A stretch of DNA of 64,000 nt from NCBI GenBank assembly GCA_016209015.1, contig JACQWY010000022.1, positions 248,001 through 312,000 on the forward strand. The letters run 5' to 3'. Position 1 is the first letter of the stretch. Every line of letters begins with the position of its first letter. Origin of the DNA: Gammaproteobacteria bacterium (GTDB lineage: Bacteria; Pseudomonadota; Gammaproteobacteria; Ga0077536). Both the position numbers and the translations under genes were made by a program. The notes below the pieces were generated by a model. That model was not told where the DNA came from. It ran no database searches and saw nothing but the letters and a program-made list of their open reading frames with translations. Below, piece after piece: positions 19,258 through 26,856 of this stretch.

Positions 19258-20872
19258 GCCGCTCGTCTACGCGAGCCAGACGGCGCGGCGCGCGCGCCGC
19301 ACGTATGCCTTCCTCGCCGCGCCCGACGCGGAGCGCAACGGTCTCAGGCGCGTGCCGGTCGTCATCGCGGGTGGCGGACCCTGCGGCCTCGCGATGGCGC
19401 TCGATCTCGCCCGCTACGGCGTCGAATGTGTCGTCCTCGAGCGCGCGAACTGCCTCTCCGACGGCTCGCGGGCCATCTGCTGGGCGAAGCGCAGCCTCGA
19501 ATTCCTGGATCGCCTCGGCGCGGCGGCGGGCCTGGTCGCGCGCGGCGTGACCTGGAACGTCGGCAAAGTGTTCCTCGGCAGTGCGCCGGAGCCGATCTAC
19601 ACGTTCGACCTCCTGCCGGAGAAGGATCAGAAATTCCCGGCGTTCATCAATCTCCAGCAGTACTACCTCGAAGAAGCACTCGTCGAGCGCCTCGCCGCCG
19701 AGGCCTGCGTCGAGCTGCGCTGGCAGCACGCCGTGAAGGCGGTGCGCCAGGATGCCGCGGGCGTGACGGTCGACATCGGCACGCCGCTCGGCGATTACAC
19801 GCTCGCCTGCGACTATCTCATCGCCGCCGACGGCTGCCGCAGCACGGTGCGCAGTCTGCTAGGCCTCGATTTCGCGGGCCGGAGCTTCAACGACAACTTC
19901 CTGATCGCGGACATCCGCATGAAAGCGCCGTTTCCGGCGGAGCGCCGTTTCTGGTTCGACCCGCCGTTCAATCGCGGCCGCACGGCGCTCATGCATCGTC
20001 AGCCGGACGATCTCTGGCGGCTCGATTTCCAGCTCGGACCGACCGTCGACCGGCGCGCCGCGCTCGAGCCGGCGGCCGTCGCCGCGAAAGTGCACGGCAT
20101 GCTCGGCGCGGAGATCCCCTTCGAATACGAGTGGGTGAGCATCTACGACTTCCAGTGCCGGCGCATGGAGCGCTTCGTGCACGGGCGCGTCCTCTTCGTC
20201 GGCGACGCGGCGCACCTCGTCTCGCCGTTCGGCGCGCGCGGCGCGAACGGCGGTCTGCAGGACGTCGACAACCTCGGGTGGAAGCTCGCGCGCGTGCTCG
20301 CCGGCCGCTCGCCGCCCGCGCTGCTCGACAGCTACGACGTCGAGCGCTGCCGGGCCGCCGACGAAAATATCCTGAATTCGGCGCGCGCCACGGATTTCAT
20401 GACCGCCGCCACACCCGCCGCGCAGGCCTATCGCGACGCCGTCCTCGAGCTCGCGCGCGACTTCGAGTTCGCGCGTCCGCTCGTGAACAGCGGGCGCCTG
20501 TCGCGGCCCGCGGTGCTCGACGATTCGCCGCTCTCGACACCGGAGGCGTCGACGTTCGAGCACGCGATGCGCCCCGGTGCACCCTGCGTCGACGCCCCGC
20601 TCGGGAGCGGCTGGCTGCTGGAGAAGCTCGGCGGGCGCTTCGTCGCGCTGCATTTCGCGGCGGACGACGCGGCGCAGAGGCAGGTGCCGGCCGGCGTCGA
20701 GCTCGTCGTCGTGCGGCCCGCGGACGATCGCGAGGGCCTGGCCGCGCGCCGCTACGACGCCGCGCCCGGTACGACTTATCTCGTCCGGCCCGACCAGCAC
20801 GTGTGCGCGCGCTGGCGGGCCTTCGATCCGCACGCCCTGGACGCAGCCGTCAAACGGGCCACCGTCCACTAG
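19247..20872 (+). CDS. FAD-dependent aromatic-ring monooxygenase
   Basis: Flavoprotein hydroxylase of the PHBH/MhpA group, 541 aa. It shows the dinucleotide-binding VVIAGGGPCGLAMALDLARYG (split here as VVIAGGGPCG followed by LAMALDL) near residue 35, the DG motif LIAADGCRSTVR near 190, and the second FAD motif LFVGDAAHLVSPFGARG near 320; a C-terminal thioredoxin-like domain follows. In this gene order, next to fah and hmgA, it probably hydroxylates a phenolic acid feeding into homogentisate, such as 3-hydroxyphenylacetate or 3-hydroxybenzoate-like substrates, but the substrate is not readable. It is translationally coupled to fah and followed after 15 bases by the MBL gene. Confidence 0.88.
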   Translation: MSAEPLVYASQTARRARRTYAFLAAPDAERNGLRRVPVVIAGGGPCGLAMALDLARYGVECVVLERANCLSDGSRAICWAKRSLEFLDRLGAAAGLVARGVTWNVGKVFLGSAPEPIYTFDLLPEKDQKFPAFINLQQYYLEEALVERLAAEACVELRWQHAVKAVRQDAAGVTVDIGTPLGDYTLACDYLIAADGCRSTVRSLLGLDFAGRSFNDNFLIADIRMKAPFPAERRFWFDPPFNRGRTALMHRQPDDLWRLDFQLGPTVDRRAALEPAAVAAKVHGMLGAEIPFEYEWVSIYDFQCRRMERFVHGRVLFVGDAAHLVSPFGARGANGGLQDVDNLGWKLARVLAGRSPPALLDSYDVERCRAADENILNSARATDFMTAATPAAQAYRDAVLELARDFEFARPLVNSGRLSRPAVLDDSPLSTPEASTFEHAMRPGAPCVDAPLGSGWLLEKLGGRFVALHFAADDAAQRQVPAGVELVVVRPADDREGLAARRYDAAPGTTYLVRPDQHVCARWRAFDPHALDAAVKRATVH

Positions 20873-20887
20873 CCCACTGGAGGAACG

Positions 20888-21844
20888 ATGAGCAAGGCAT
20901 TCGCATCGAAAGGCGATCTCACGCCGAAGCAGGTGAGCTTCACGAAGCTCGCCGACAACGCCTACGCCTACACGGCCGAAGGCGACCCGAACACGGGGGT
21001 CGTGATCGGTGACGACTGCGTGATGGTGATCGACGCGCAGGCGACACCCGTCATGGCCCAGGACGTCATCAAACACATCCGCACCGTCACCGACAAACCG
21101 ATCGCGCACGTCGTGCTGAGCCACTACCATGCGGTCCGCGTGCTCGGCGCGAGCGGCTATGGTGCGACGAACGTCATCGCGAGCCGCGACACCTACGATC
21201 TCATCGTCGAGCGCGGCCAACAGGACTACGACTCCGAGTTCGAGCGCTTCCCGCGGCTCTTCCAGGCCGTCGATTCGATCCCGGGCCTGACCTGGCCGAA
21301 CATCGTCTTCGAGCACGAGCTCACGGTGTGGATGGGCAAGACGGAGGTGAAGATCCTGCAGCTCGGCCGCGGCCACACCAAGGGTGACACGATCGTGTGG
21401 CTGCCGAAGGAAAAAGTGCTGTTCAGCGGCGACCTCGTCGAATTCGGCGCGACGCCCTACACGGGCGACGCCTACCTGACGCACTGGCCGGCGACGCTCG
21501 ACCGTCTCGCCGCGCTCGGGCCGCGGGCGCTCGTGCCCGGCCGCGGCGCGGCGCTCACGACGCCCGCGGAAGTGGCGGAGGGTTTCACCGGCACGCGCGC
21601 ATTCATCTCCGAGCTCTACGCCGGCGCCGAGCACGCCCGCGCCGCAGGGCTGTCGCTGAACGCCGCCTACGACGCAATCTACGCGCGGCTCAAACCCCGG
21701 TTCGGCGAATGGGTCATCTTCGATCACTGCCTGCCGTTCGACGTCAGCCGCGCCTACGACGAGGCGGGCGGCATCGTCGATCCCCGGATCTGGACCGCGG
21801 AGCGCGACGCCGAGATGTGGACGGCGCTCGCCGCCGGCACGTGA
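20888..21844 (+). CDS. MBL-fold protein with altered metal motif, homogentisate cluster
   Basis: Metallo-beta-lactamase-fold protein of 318 aa, cytosolic, with no signal peptide. The core strands and the later motifs are present (GRGHTKGDTIVWL, VLFSGDLVEFGATPY), but the primary metal motif reads HYHAVR at about residues 79-84, where active hydrolases have HxHxDH. The first two His remain while the usual Asp and third His are replaced. Either the metal site is mononuclear and rearranged or the activity differs from hydrolysis. A good ribosome site (GGAGG) precedes the ATG. It shares a GTGA overlap with the small DUF2783 gene, and the two are probably functional partners in aromatic catabolism, role unknown. 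Confidence 0.85.
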   Translation: MSKAFASKGDLTPKQVSFTKLADNAYAYTAEGDPNTGVVIGDDCVMVIDAQATPVMAQDVIKHIRTVTDKPIAHVVLSHYHAVRVLGASGYGATNVIASRDTYDLIVERGQQDYDSEFERFPRLFQAVDSIPGLTWPNIVFEHELTVWMGKTEVKILQLGRGHTKGDTIVWLPKEKVLFSGDLVEFGATPYTGDAYLTHWPATLDRLAALGPRALVPGRGAALTTPAEVAEGFTGTRAFISELYAGAEHARAAGLSLNAAYDAIYARLKPRFGEWVIFDHCLPFDVSRAYDEAGGIVDPRIWTAERDAEMWTALAAGT

Positions 21845-22056
21845 TCACGACGCCGAATCTGACGGATCCGGACGGCTTCTTCGCGGCCCTGATGGCGCTG
21901 CACGAGGGCCTGTCGGACGCCGAGAGCCGGCGCCTCGACGCGCGTCTCGTGCTGCTGCTCGCGAACCAGATCGGCGATCCGGCCGTGCTCGCGGACGTGC
22001 TCGCGGCGGCGCGCCGCGCGTCCGCGGCGCCGGAGCTCGCGCCCGGGGCGGGTTGA
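21841..22056 (+). CDS. DUF2783 small protein
   Basis: A 71-residue acidic, helical protein (DPDGFFAALMALHEGLSD, then LDARLVLLLANQIGD) matching the short DUF2783 family, which commonly sits directly after this kind of MBL gene in aromatic degradation clusters. The GTG start overlaps the MBL stop by four bases, so it is the last gene of the fah operon. Function is unknown. The reading frame is open upstream but the upstream part is only a shadow of the MBL gene. Confidence 0.75.
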   Translation: MITTPNLTDPDGFFAALMALHEGLSDAESRRLDARLVLLLANQIGDPAVLADVLAAARRASAAPELAPGAG

Positions 22057-22089
22057 TCGGGCCCTGGGCGACGGCTACGGTTAAGGAGA

Positions 22090-22107
22090 ACCGTCCTCGC
22101 GGACGGT
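22090..22107 (+). other. Small hairpin upstream of the CBS-domain gene
   Basis: ACCGTCC-TCGC-GGACGGT forms a 7-bp stem with a four-base loop, 47 bases before the CBS gene. There is no T tract, so it is not a standard terminator; it may be a 5' leader structure or an mRNA-end stabiliser for the fah operon. Confidence 0.35.
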
Positions 22108-22154
22108 GCCCCCGGCGTCTTTCATGAGGAACTCCAGCCCACGGAGGCTCACCC

Positions 22155-22583
22155 ATGCACTCGATCAGGCAACTGCTCAATACGAAGGGTCACAAGGTCT
22201 GGACGGTCAGCCCGAACGCCTCGGTCTACGACGCGATCGCGCTGATGGCCGAGAAGGAGATCGGTGCGGTGTTGATCATGGAGGGCTCGCACGTCGCCGG
22301 CATCCTCTCGGAGCGCGATTACGCCCGCAAAGTCATCCTCGCCGGTCGCTCGTCACGCGAGACGAAGGTCTCGGAGATCATGACGACGCGCGTCTATCAC
22401 GCCCAGCCGCACCAGAACATCGAGGAATGCATGGCCGTGATGACCGAGAAGCGCATCCGGCATCTGCCGGTGCTCGACAACGGGATCCTGATCGGCATGA
22501 TCTCGATCGGCGACCTCGTGAAAGCGATCATCGCGACCCAGCAGTTCATGATCACGCAGCTCGAGACGTATATCGCGAGTTGA
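22155..22583 (+). CDS. Two-CBS-domain protein
   Basis: Small cytosolic protein of 142 aa consisting of a tandem CBS (Bateman) module: the first repeat at ~12-65 (AIALMAEKEIGAVLIMEG, GILSERDYARKV), the second at ~78-130 (EECMAVMTEKRIRHLPVLDNG, given here as two parts around MAVMTEKRIRHLPVL, then GMISIGDLVKA). Such modules bind AMP, ATP, SAM or NAD and act as free-standing energy sensors. No attached enzyme domain or partner gene shows what it regulates. A strong ribosome site (ACGGAGG) precedes the ATG. Monocistronic by position. Confidence 0.9.
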   Translation: MHSIRQLLNTKGHKVWTVSPNASVYDAIALMAEKEIGAVLIMEGSHVAGILSERDYARKVILAGRSSRETKVSEIMTTRVYHAQPHQNIEECMAVMTEKRIRHLPVLDNGILIGMISIGDLVKAIIATQQFMITQLETYIAS

Positions 22584-22600
22584 GGGGCGGGGCCGCGTAC

Positions 22601-22834
22601 AGGATGTGCCGACGAAGGAGGCGCATCGATCGCGTCTTGTCGATACCTGTCGTGAAGCGTTCTGGCGGCGACTGCCTCCGCCATCGCGCTGCGGCGCCCG
22701 TCGATGTACGGATTCCGGCAGCCTTCCGGGATCTCGACTGGCCTGACCGGCGCGCTGCGCGCTGACGTCCGGCGTCTCTGCCGGGACCCGATGCCGCTGC
22801 GCGATCGGTGCGCCTCCTTCGTCGGCACAATCCT
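22601..22834. repeat. Long inverted repeat, GGATGTGCCGACG family
   Basis: Arms of about 34 bp at 22601-22634 and 22800-22834 are complementary with one mismatch and one single-base indel, enclosing 165 bp that has no convincing gene. The left arm occurs again, with one difference in 34 bases, at 32900-32933. The structure looks like a small non-autonomous repeat unit. Its right edge touches the CTAA target site of the adjacent MITE. Confidence 0.75.
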
Positions 22835-22836
22835 AA

Positions 22837-22988
22837 GGAAGCTCTGAACAAGTTCAGAGCTTTCTGCGGCACATGGACGTGCCGCCGTGAACAGTGGCGT
22901 AAGCCTTTGTTCACGTAAGGTCGGTAAGAACCACGCTTCTTGCCGACCGTGCTCTGAAAAGTCCAGGATGGACTTATTCAGAGCTTCC
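22837..22988. mobile_element. 152-bp MITE with IS5-group ends
   Basis: The terminal inverted repeats are GGAAGCTCTGAACAAGT at the left and, complemented, GGAAGCTCTGAATAAGT at the right (16 of 17 match). The element is flanked by CTAA on both sides (22833-22836 and 22989-22992), a 4-bp target duplication of the YTAR type used by the IS5 subgroup, whose ends also begin GGAAGGTGCGAACAAG. Each end folds into its own hairpin (GCTCTGAAC-AA-GTTCAGAGC on the left). It encodes no protein, so it needs a transposase from elsewhere. Confidence 0.8.
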
Positions 22989-23009
22989 CTAAATGAGCTG
23001 CGGGGCGCC

Positions 23010-23543
23010 TCAGGTCAGCGCATACACGAGACAGGTCGTCGAGCCGTACGCGTAGATCTTTCCCGCAGCGTCCACGACACGGCCTTCGGCCACACCGACC
23101 TGCCGCCCCACGTTCACGACGTTCGCTTCCACGCGCACGGGCCCCGTGTCCGAGGTGAGCGCGCGCAGATAATTCACCTTCAGCTCGAGCGTCGTCGAGC
23201 CGCGGCCCTGCGGCAGCATGCTGTGCACGGCCCAGGCGAGCGCCGTGTCGAGCATCGTCGCGGCGAGGCCGCCGTGCACCGAGCCGAAGGGGTTGTAATG
23301 GCGGGTGGAGGGCGTGCACTGCAGAACCGCGCGTCCGGGCTCGGCATGGATCGGCACGAAGTCGAGTGTCTCGCCCATGAGCGGCGCGGGCAGGGCACCG
23401 TCGAGCAGGGCCTTCAGGAAATCGAGGCCGGTGTACTGCCGCACGTCGTCGAGCGTCGTCACCCCGCTCGGTTTCAATCGCGACCGCACCGCTGCCTCTT
23501 CTTCACGCCAGCGCGCGATCGTCGCTTGCACCTCTGCCGTCAT
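23010..23543 (-). CDS. PaaI-like hotdog-fold thioesterase
   Basis: Acyl-CoA thioesterase of the PaaI/YdiI type, about 177 aa. The hotdog core shows NPFGSVHGGLAATMLDTALAWAV, with the HGG element that lies over the thioester, and LELKVNYLRAL, the central strand. The N-terminal ~45 residues are a helical extension. The ATG at 23543 is favoured because GGGAG stands ten bases upstream; an in-frame start at 23579 would overlap that site. No neighbouring gene names its substrate; hydrolysis of aromatic or medium-chain CoA esters would fit the catabolic surroundings. Confidence 0.88.
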   Translation of the reverse strand: MTAEVQATIARWREEEAAVRSRLKPSGVTTLDDVRQYTGLDFLKALLDGALPAPLMGETLDFVPIHAEPGRAVLQCTPSTRHYNPFGSVHGGLAATMLDTALAWAVHSMLPQGRGSTTLELKVNYLRALTSDTGPVRVEANVVNVGRQVGVAEGRVVDAAGKIYAYGSTTCLVYALT

Positions 23544-23689
23544 GTCTGCATGCTCTCCCGCTGAAAATAGAGGCGGCATTGTAGCCGCTCGCTTCCGCTT
23601 TGAACTCGGGCCACGCCACCCGGACTAAGCCGGAGGGCCGCGTCCGCCGGCACGCATCCACAGTCAGGCAATCAGGAAAGAGAGCACCC

Positions 23690-25444
23690 ATGTCCTCCCA
23701 TGTGCCACCGATGAACATTCCCGACCATCGCGCCACGTTCGGCAAGATCTGGGCTCTCGTGAAACCGTTCTGGGTCTCGGACGAGCGGTTCGCGGCGCGA
23801 GGTCTGCTCGCGGCGGTGGCGGGCCTGAATCTCGCGCTCGTCTATCTCGCGGTGCTCATCAACAAGTGGAACAACGATTTCTACAACGCGCTCGATGCCA
23901 AGAACTACGACGACTTCAAGGCGCAGATCGCGCGCTTCGCGGTGCTGGCCTTCACGCACATCGTGATCGCGGTCTACGCGGTGTACCTCAGACAGATGCT
24001 GCAGATCCGGTGGCGCCGCTGGCTCACGGAAGTGTTCATCGCAGACTGGCTGCACGCGCGGACATACTACCGGCTCGAATTGACCACGAACGGGACGGAC
24101 AATCCGGATCAGCGTATTCAGGAGGACCTCAACGTCTTCACGCAGATGACACTCGCCCTCGGCCTCGACTTCATGCGCTCGGTCGTGACGCTCGTGTCCT
24201 TCGCCGGGATCCTGTGGACGCTCTCCGGTGCGCTCGAGCTCTCGCTGGGTGGGACGGAATTCGCGGTGCCGGGCTACATGATGTGGGTCGCGATCGTGTA
24301 TTCCGCTGCCGGCACCTGGCTCACGCACAAAATCGGTCTGCCGCTCGTCGGTCTCAATTTCCAGCAGCAGCGCTACGAGGCCGACATGCGCTACGGCCTC
24401 GTCAGGCTGCGCGAGAACGCCGAGGGCGTCGCGCTCTATCACGGCGAGCAGGACGAGCATCGGAATCTCAGCACCCGATTCGGTCATGTCGTGGGCAACT
24501 GGTGGTCGCTCATGACTTACGGCAAGCGGCTCAACTGGTTCACGAATTTCTACGGCCAGATCGCGATCATCTTTCCTTACGTCGTCTCGGCGCCGCGCTA
24601 TTTCGGCGGCGAGATGAAGCTCGGCGGCCTGATGCAGACGGGCTCCGCGTTCGGGCGCGTGCAGGATGCCTTGAGCTGGTTCGTCGGCGCGTATGCGGAT
24701 CTCGCCCAATGGAAAGCGACCGTCGATCGTCTCACCTCCTTCCACGAAGCGATCCAGAACGCCCACCGCGCGGCATCGGGTGAGGCGCTCAGCGTGCAGC
24801 CGGCGGCGGCGAACACCGTCACCGCGCGCGACATCCAGGTCGGACTGCCCGATGGCCGCATCCTCATCGGTCACACGACGACCGCGCCCGAGCCGGGCGT
24901 GCACACGCTCCTGACCGGACCCTCGGGCACGGGCAAGAGCACGCTGTTCCGCGCGCTCGCCGGCATCTGGCCGTTCGGCCGCGGGCGCGTCGAAGTGCCG
25001 GCCGGGGCGAAGCTGATGTTCCTGCCGCAGAAGCCCTATCTGCCGCTCGGCACGCTGCGGCAAATCGTCTCCTATCCCGCCGGCGCCAGCGGCTTCGGCG
25101 ATCGCGAGATCGAGAGCGCGCTCGAGCTCTGCGGGCTCGGCGAGTTCAAGGACCGGCTCGACCTCGACCAGCCCTGGGCGCAGCGCATGTCGCCCGGCGA
25201 GCAGCAGCGGCTCGCGTTCGCGCGCGTGCTGTTGAATCAGCCGGACTGGCTGTTCCTGGACGAAGCGACCTCGGCGCTCGACGCCGACATGGAGCACCGT
25301 CTCTACGCGCTCGTCCGCGAACGCCTGCCGCAGACGACGCTCGTCAGCATCGCGCATCGCCCGTCCGTCGCGGCCTTCCATCGCCGCAAGCTGCATTTGC
25401 AGCCGGGCGAGGGTCCGGCACGCCTCGTCGCCGAACCGGCATGA
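23690..25444 (+). CDS. SbmA/BacA- and YddA-like ABC transporter (fused permease-ATPase)
   Basis: Half-transporter of about 584 aa with the ABC_membrane_2 type transmembrane domain (~20-340; five or six helices, including an NKWNNDFYNALD loop and EDLNVFTQM typical of the family) fused to an ATPase domain: Walker A GPSGTGKST (~420), signature MSPGEQQRLAFARVLL (~502), Walker B WLFLDEATSALD, and H-loop SIAHR. Relatives import or export peptides, B12 or very-long-chain acyl-CoA (the ABCD group); the substrate cannot be deduced. The ATG at 23690 has AGGAAAGAGA upstream; the open frame back to 23600 is not supported. It stands alone, divergent from the thioesterase. Confidence 0.9.
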   Translation: MSSHVPPMNIPDHRATFGKIWALVKPFWVSDERFAARGLLAAVAGLNLALVYLAVLINKWNNDFYNALDAKNYDDFKAQIARFAVLAFTHIVIAVYAVYLRQMLQIRWRRWLTEVFIADWLHARTYYRLELTTNGTDNPDQRIQEDLNVFTQMTLALGLDFMRSVVTLVSFAGILWTLSGALELSLGGTEFAVPGYMMWVAIVYSAAGTWLTHKIGLPLVGLNFQQQRYEADMRYGLVRLRENAEGVALYHGEQDEHRNLSTRFGHVVGNWWSLMTYGKRLNWFTNFYGQIAIIFPYVVSAPRYFGGEMKLGGLMQTGSAFGRVQDALSWFVGAYADLAQWKATVDRLTSFHEAIQNAHRAASGEALSVQPAAANTVTARDIQVGLPDGRILIGHTTTAPEPGVHTLLTGPSGTGKSTLFRALAGIWPFGRGRVEVPAGAKLMFLPQKPYLPLGTLRQIVSYPAGASGFGDREIESALELCGLGEFKDRLDLDQPWAQRMSPGEQQRLAFARVLLNQPDWLFLDEATSALDADMEHRLYALVRERLPQTTLVSIAHRPSVAAFHRRKLHLQPGEGPARLVAEPA

Positions 25445-25454
25445 CACTTACCCA

Positions 25455-25496
25455 CAGGGGTCGGAGGGACTTTTCGAAAAGTCCCTCCGACCCCTG
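25455..25496. repeat. 42-bp perfect palindrome, GGGGTC family, copy A
   Basis: Arms beginning CAGGGGTCGGAGGGACTTTT meet at the central TTCGAA with no loop. Outer bases extend the symmetry imperfectly (CTTACCCA left, TTGATAAG right). It lies ten bases after the ABC transporter stop, so it may also end that transcript or protect its 3' end. Confidence 0.85.
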
Positions 25497-25573
25497 TTGA
25501 TAAGATGCCGTTCATGGGCCGATCGGGACGCCGCCGCGTACCGCTGCAAAAGATTCGCCCGAGTTACCCACAA

Positions 25574-25620
25574 GGGGTCGGAGGGACTTTCTCGAAACTC
25601 CCTCCGACCCCTGTGGATAA
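25574..25620. repeat. GGGGTC-family palindrome, copy B, with a consensus DnaA box
   Basis: Arms GGGGTCGGAGGGA and TCCCTCCGACCCC (25574-25611) enclose a 12-base loop. With copy A 78 bases upstream this makes a REPIN-like pair. The right flank is TGTGGATAA (25612-25620), the exact complement of the DnaA box TTATCCACA; the related flanks of copy A are degenerate. The next gene starts 13 bases later. Confidence 0.75.
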
Positions 25621-25632
25621 GTGGAGCTTTGA

Positions 25633-26856
25633 ATGACTGATGTTCGTGGCATGGAGTCGAATCGGCGCGACACCGGGCCGCGCGTGTTCGACGGGGTGCG
25701 CGTGCTGGACTTCACGGCGGTGCTGGCCGGGCCGTATTGCACGCGGCTGATGGCGGATCTCGGTGCCGACGTCGTGAAGATCGAGTCGCCGGAGGGGGAG
25801 CTCTTCCGCCACGTTCCGCCGTTCCGTGACGGCGTGTCCGCGCTCTTCAGCCCCATCAATGCCGGCAAGCGTTGTATCGCGCTCGATCTCAAACATCCCG
25901 AAGCTGCCGCGCTCGTGACAGCGCTCGTGCCGCGCTTCGACGTCGTGGTCGAGAATTTCAGCCCGGGCGTGATGGCGCGCCTCGGTTTCGACTATCCGAC
26001 GCTCGCGGCGCTGCACCCGAAGCTCGTCATGTGCTCGATCTCGGGCTTCGGCCAGACCGGGCCGGACGCGATGAAGCCCGCGTTCGCGCCGATCGTCCAC
26101 GCCTGGAGCGGTTACGACATGGCGACGCTCCGCTATCAGCCCGGGCAGACGCAGCCGCCGAACATGGGCCTGCCCGTCGGCGACACCTCGACGTCCCTGC
26201 AGGCCTTCGGTGCCATCGCCGCGGCGCTCTTCCACCGTGAGCGCACCGGCCGGGGCCAGTACATCGACATCGCGATGTTCGACACGCTGCTCGCGCAGAT
26301 GCAGAAGGATTTCCAGCAGTACCAGATCCCGGGCACCGCGGATCGCATCTACGGCCCGCTCGCGACGCAGGACGGCGCGGTGCTGATCATGCTGCTCAGC
26401 CCGCGCCACTTCGAGAGCCTCGCGGAAATCATCGAGCAGCCCGCGCTGAAGTCCGATCCGCGCTTCGCGACGACGGCGGCGCGCATGCATCACTACACCG
26501 AGCTCATGGCCATCGCCGGCGAATGGCTCGCGGGGCGCACGACGGGCGAGGCCCTCGCGCGGCTCGAGGCGGCCGGCATTCCGATCACGCGCTACCGCGA
26601 TCTCGCCGAGGTCGCGCGCGATCCCCAGCTCCTCCATCGCGGCATGATGACGCACGTCGTCGACGCGGCCGGCCCGCTGCTCGTGCCGAACACGCCGTTC
26701 CTGTTCTCGGCGACGGAAGCCGCCGTGCGCCCGCAGGTGCCGCGGCTCGGCGAGCACACGCGCGAGGTGCTCTCTGCCGAGCTCGGCTGCACGGAACAGG
26801 CATTGAACGCGCTCGCCGCGGCCGGCGCGGTGTTCGACGGTCGCGGCGCCTCGTGA
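25633..26856 (+). CDS. Family III CoA transferase (CaiB/BaiF type)
   Basis: Moves CoA between an acyl-CoA donor and a free carboxylic acid, activating the acid without ATP. The 407-residue protein has the family core: VLDFTAVLAGPYCTRLMADLGADVVKIE (the two halves VLDFTAVLAGPYC and MADLGADVVKIE), NAGKRCIALDLKHPE, FSPGVMARLGFDY, and the segment MGLPVGDTSTSLQAFGAI holding the catalytic Asp near residue 183. The start ATG lies 13 bases after a palindromic repeat, so any promoter must lie in or before that repeat. Its stop overlaps the next gene by GTGA. The acid substrate is unknown. Confidence 0.9.
   Translation: MTDVRGMESNRRDTGPRVFDGVRVLDFTAVLAGPYCTRLMADLGADVVKIESPEGELFRHVPPFRDGVSALFSPINAGKRCIALDLKHPEAAALVTALVPRFDVVVENFSPGVMARLGFDYPTLAALHPKLVMCSISGFGQTGPDAMKPAFAPIVHAWSGYDMATLRYQPGQTQPPNMGLPVGDTSTSLQAFGAIAAALFHRERTGRGQYIDIAMFDTLLAQMQKDFQQYQIPGTADRIYGPLATQDGAVLIMLLSPRHFESLAEIIEQPALKSDPRFATTAARMHHYTELMAIAGEWLAGRTTGEALARLEAAGIPITRYRDLAEVARDPQLLHRGMMTHVVDAAGPLLVPNTPFLFSATEAAVRPQVPRLGEHTREVLSAELGCTEQALNALAAAGAVFDGRGAS

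Noticed and set aside
22106-22765. Rightward open frame across the CBS gene and repeat
   Set aside because: It is out of phase with the CBS gene and crosses the inverted repeat; no domain is recognisable.
25574-25620. Possible replication origin because of an exact DnaA box
   Set aside because: Only one perfect box, no AT-rich unwinding region, no dnaA or dnaN nearby, and the box is the flank of a dispersed palindrome.
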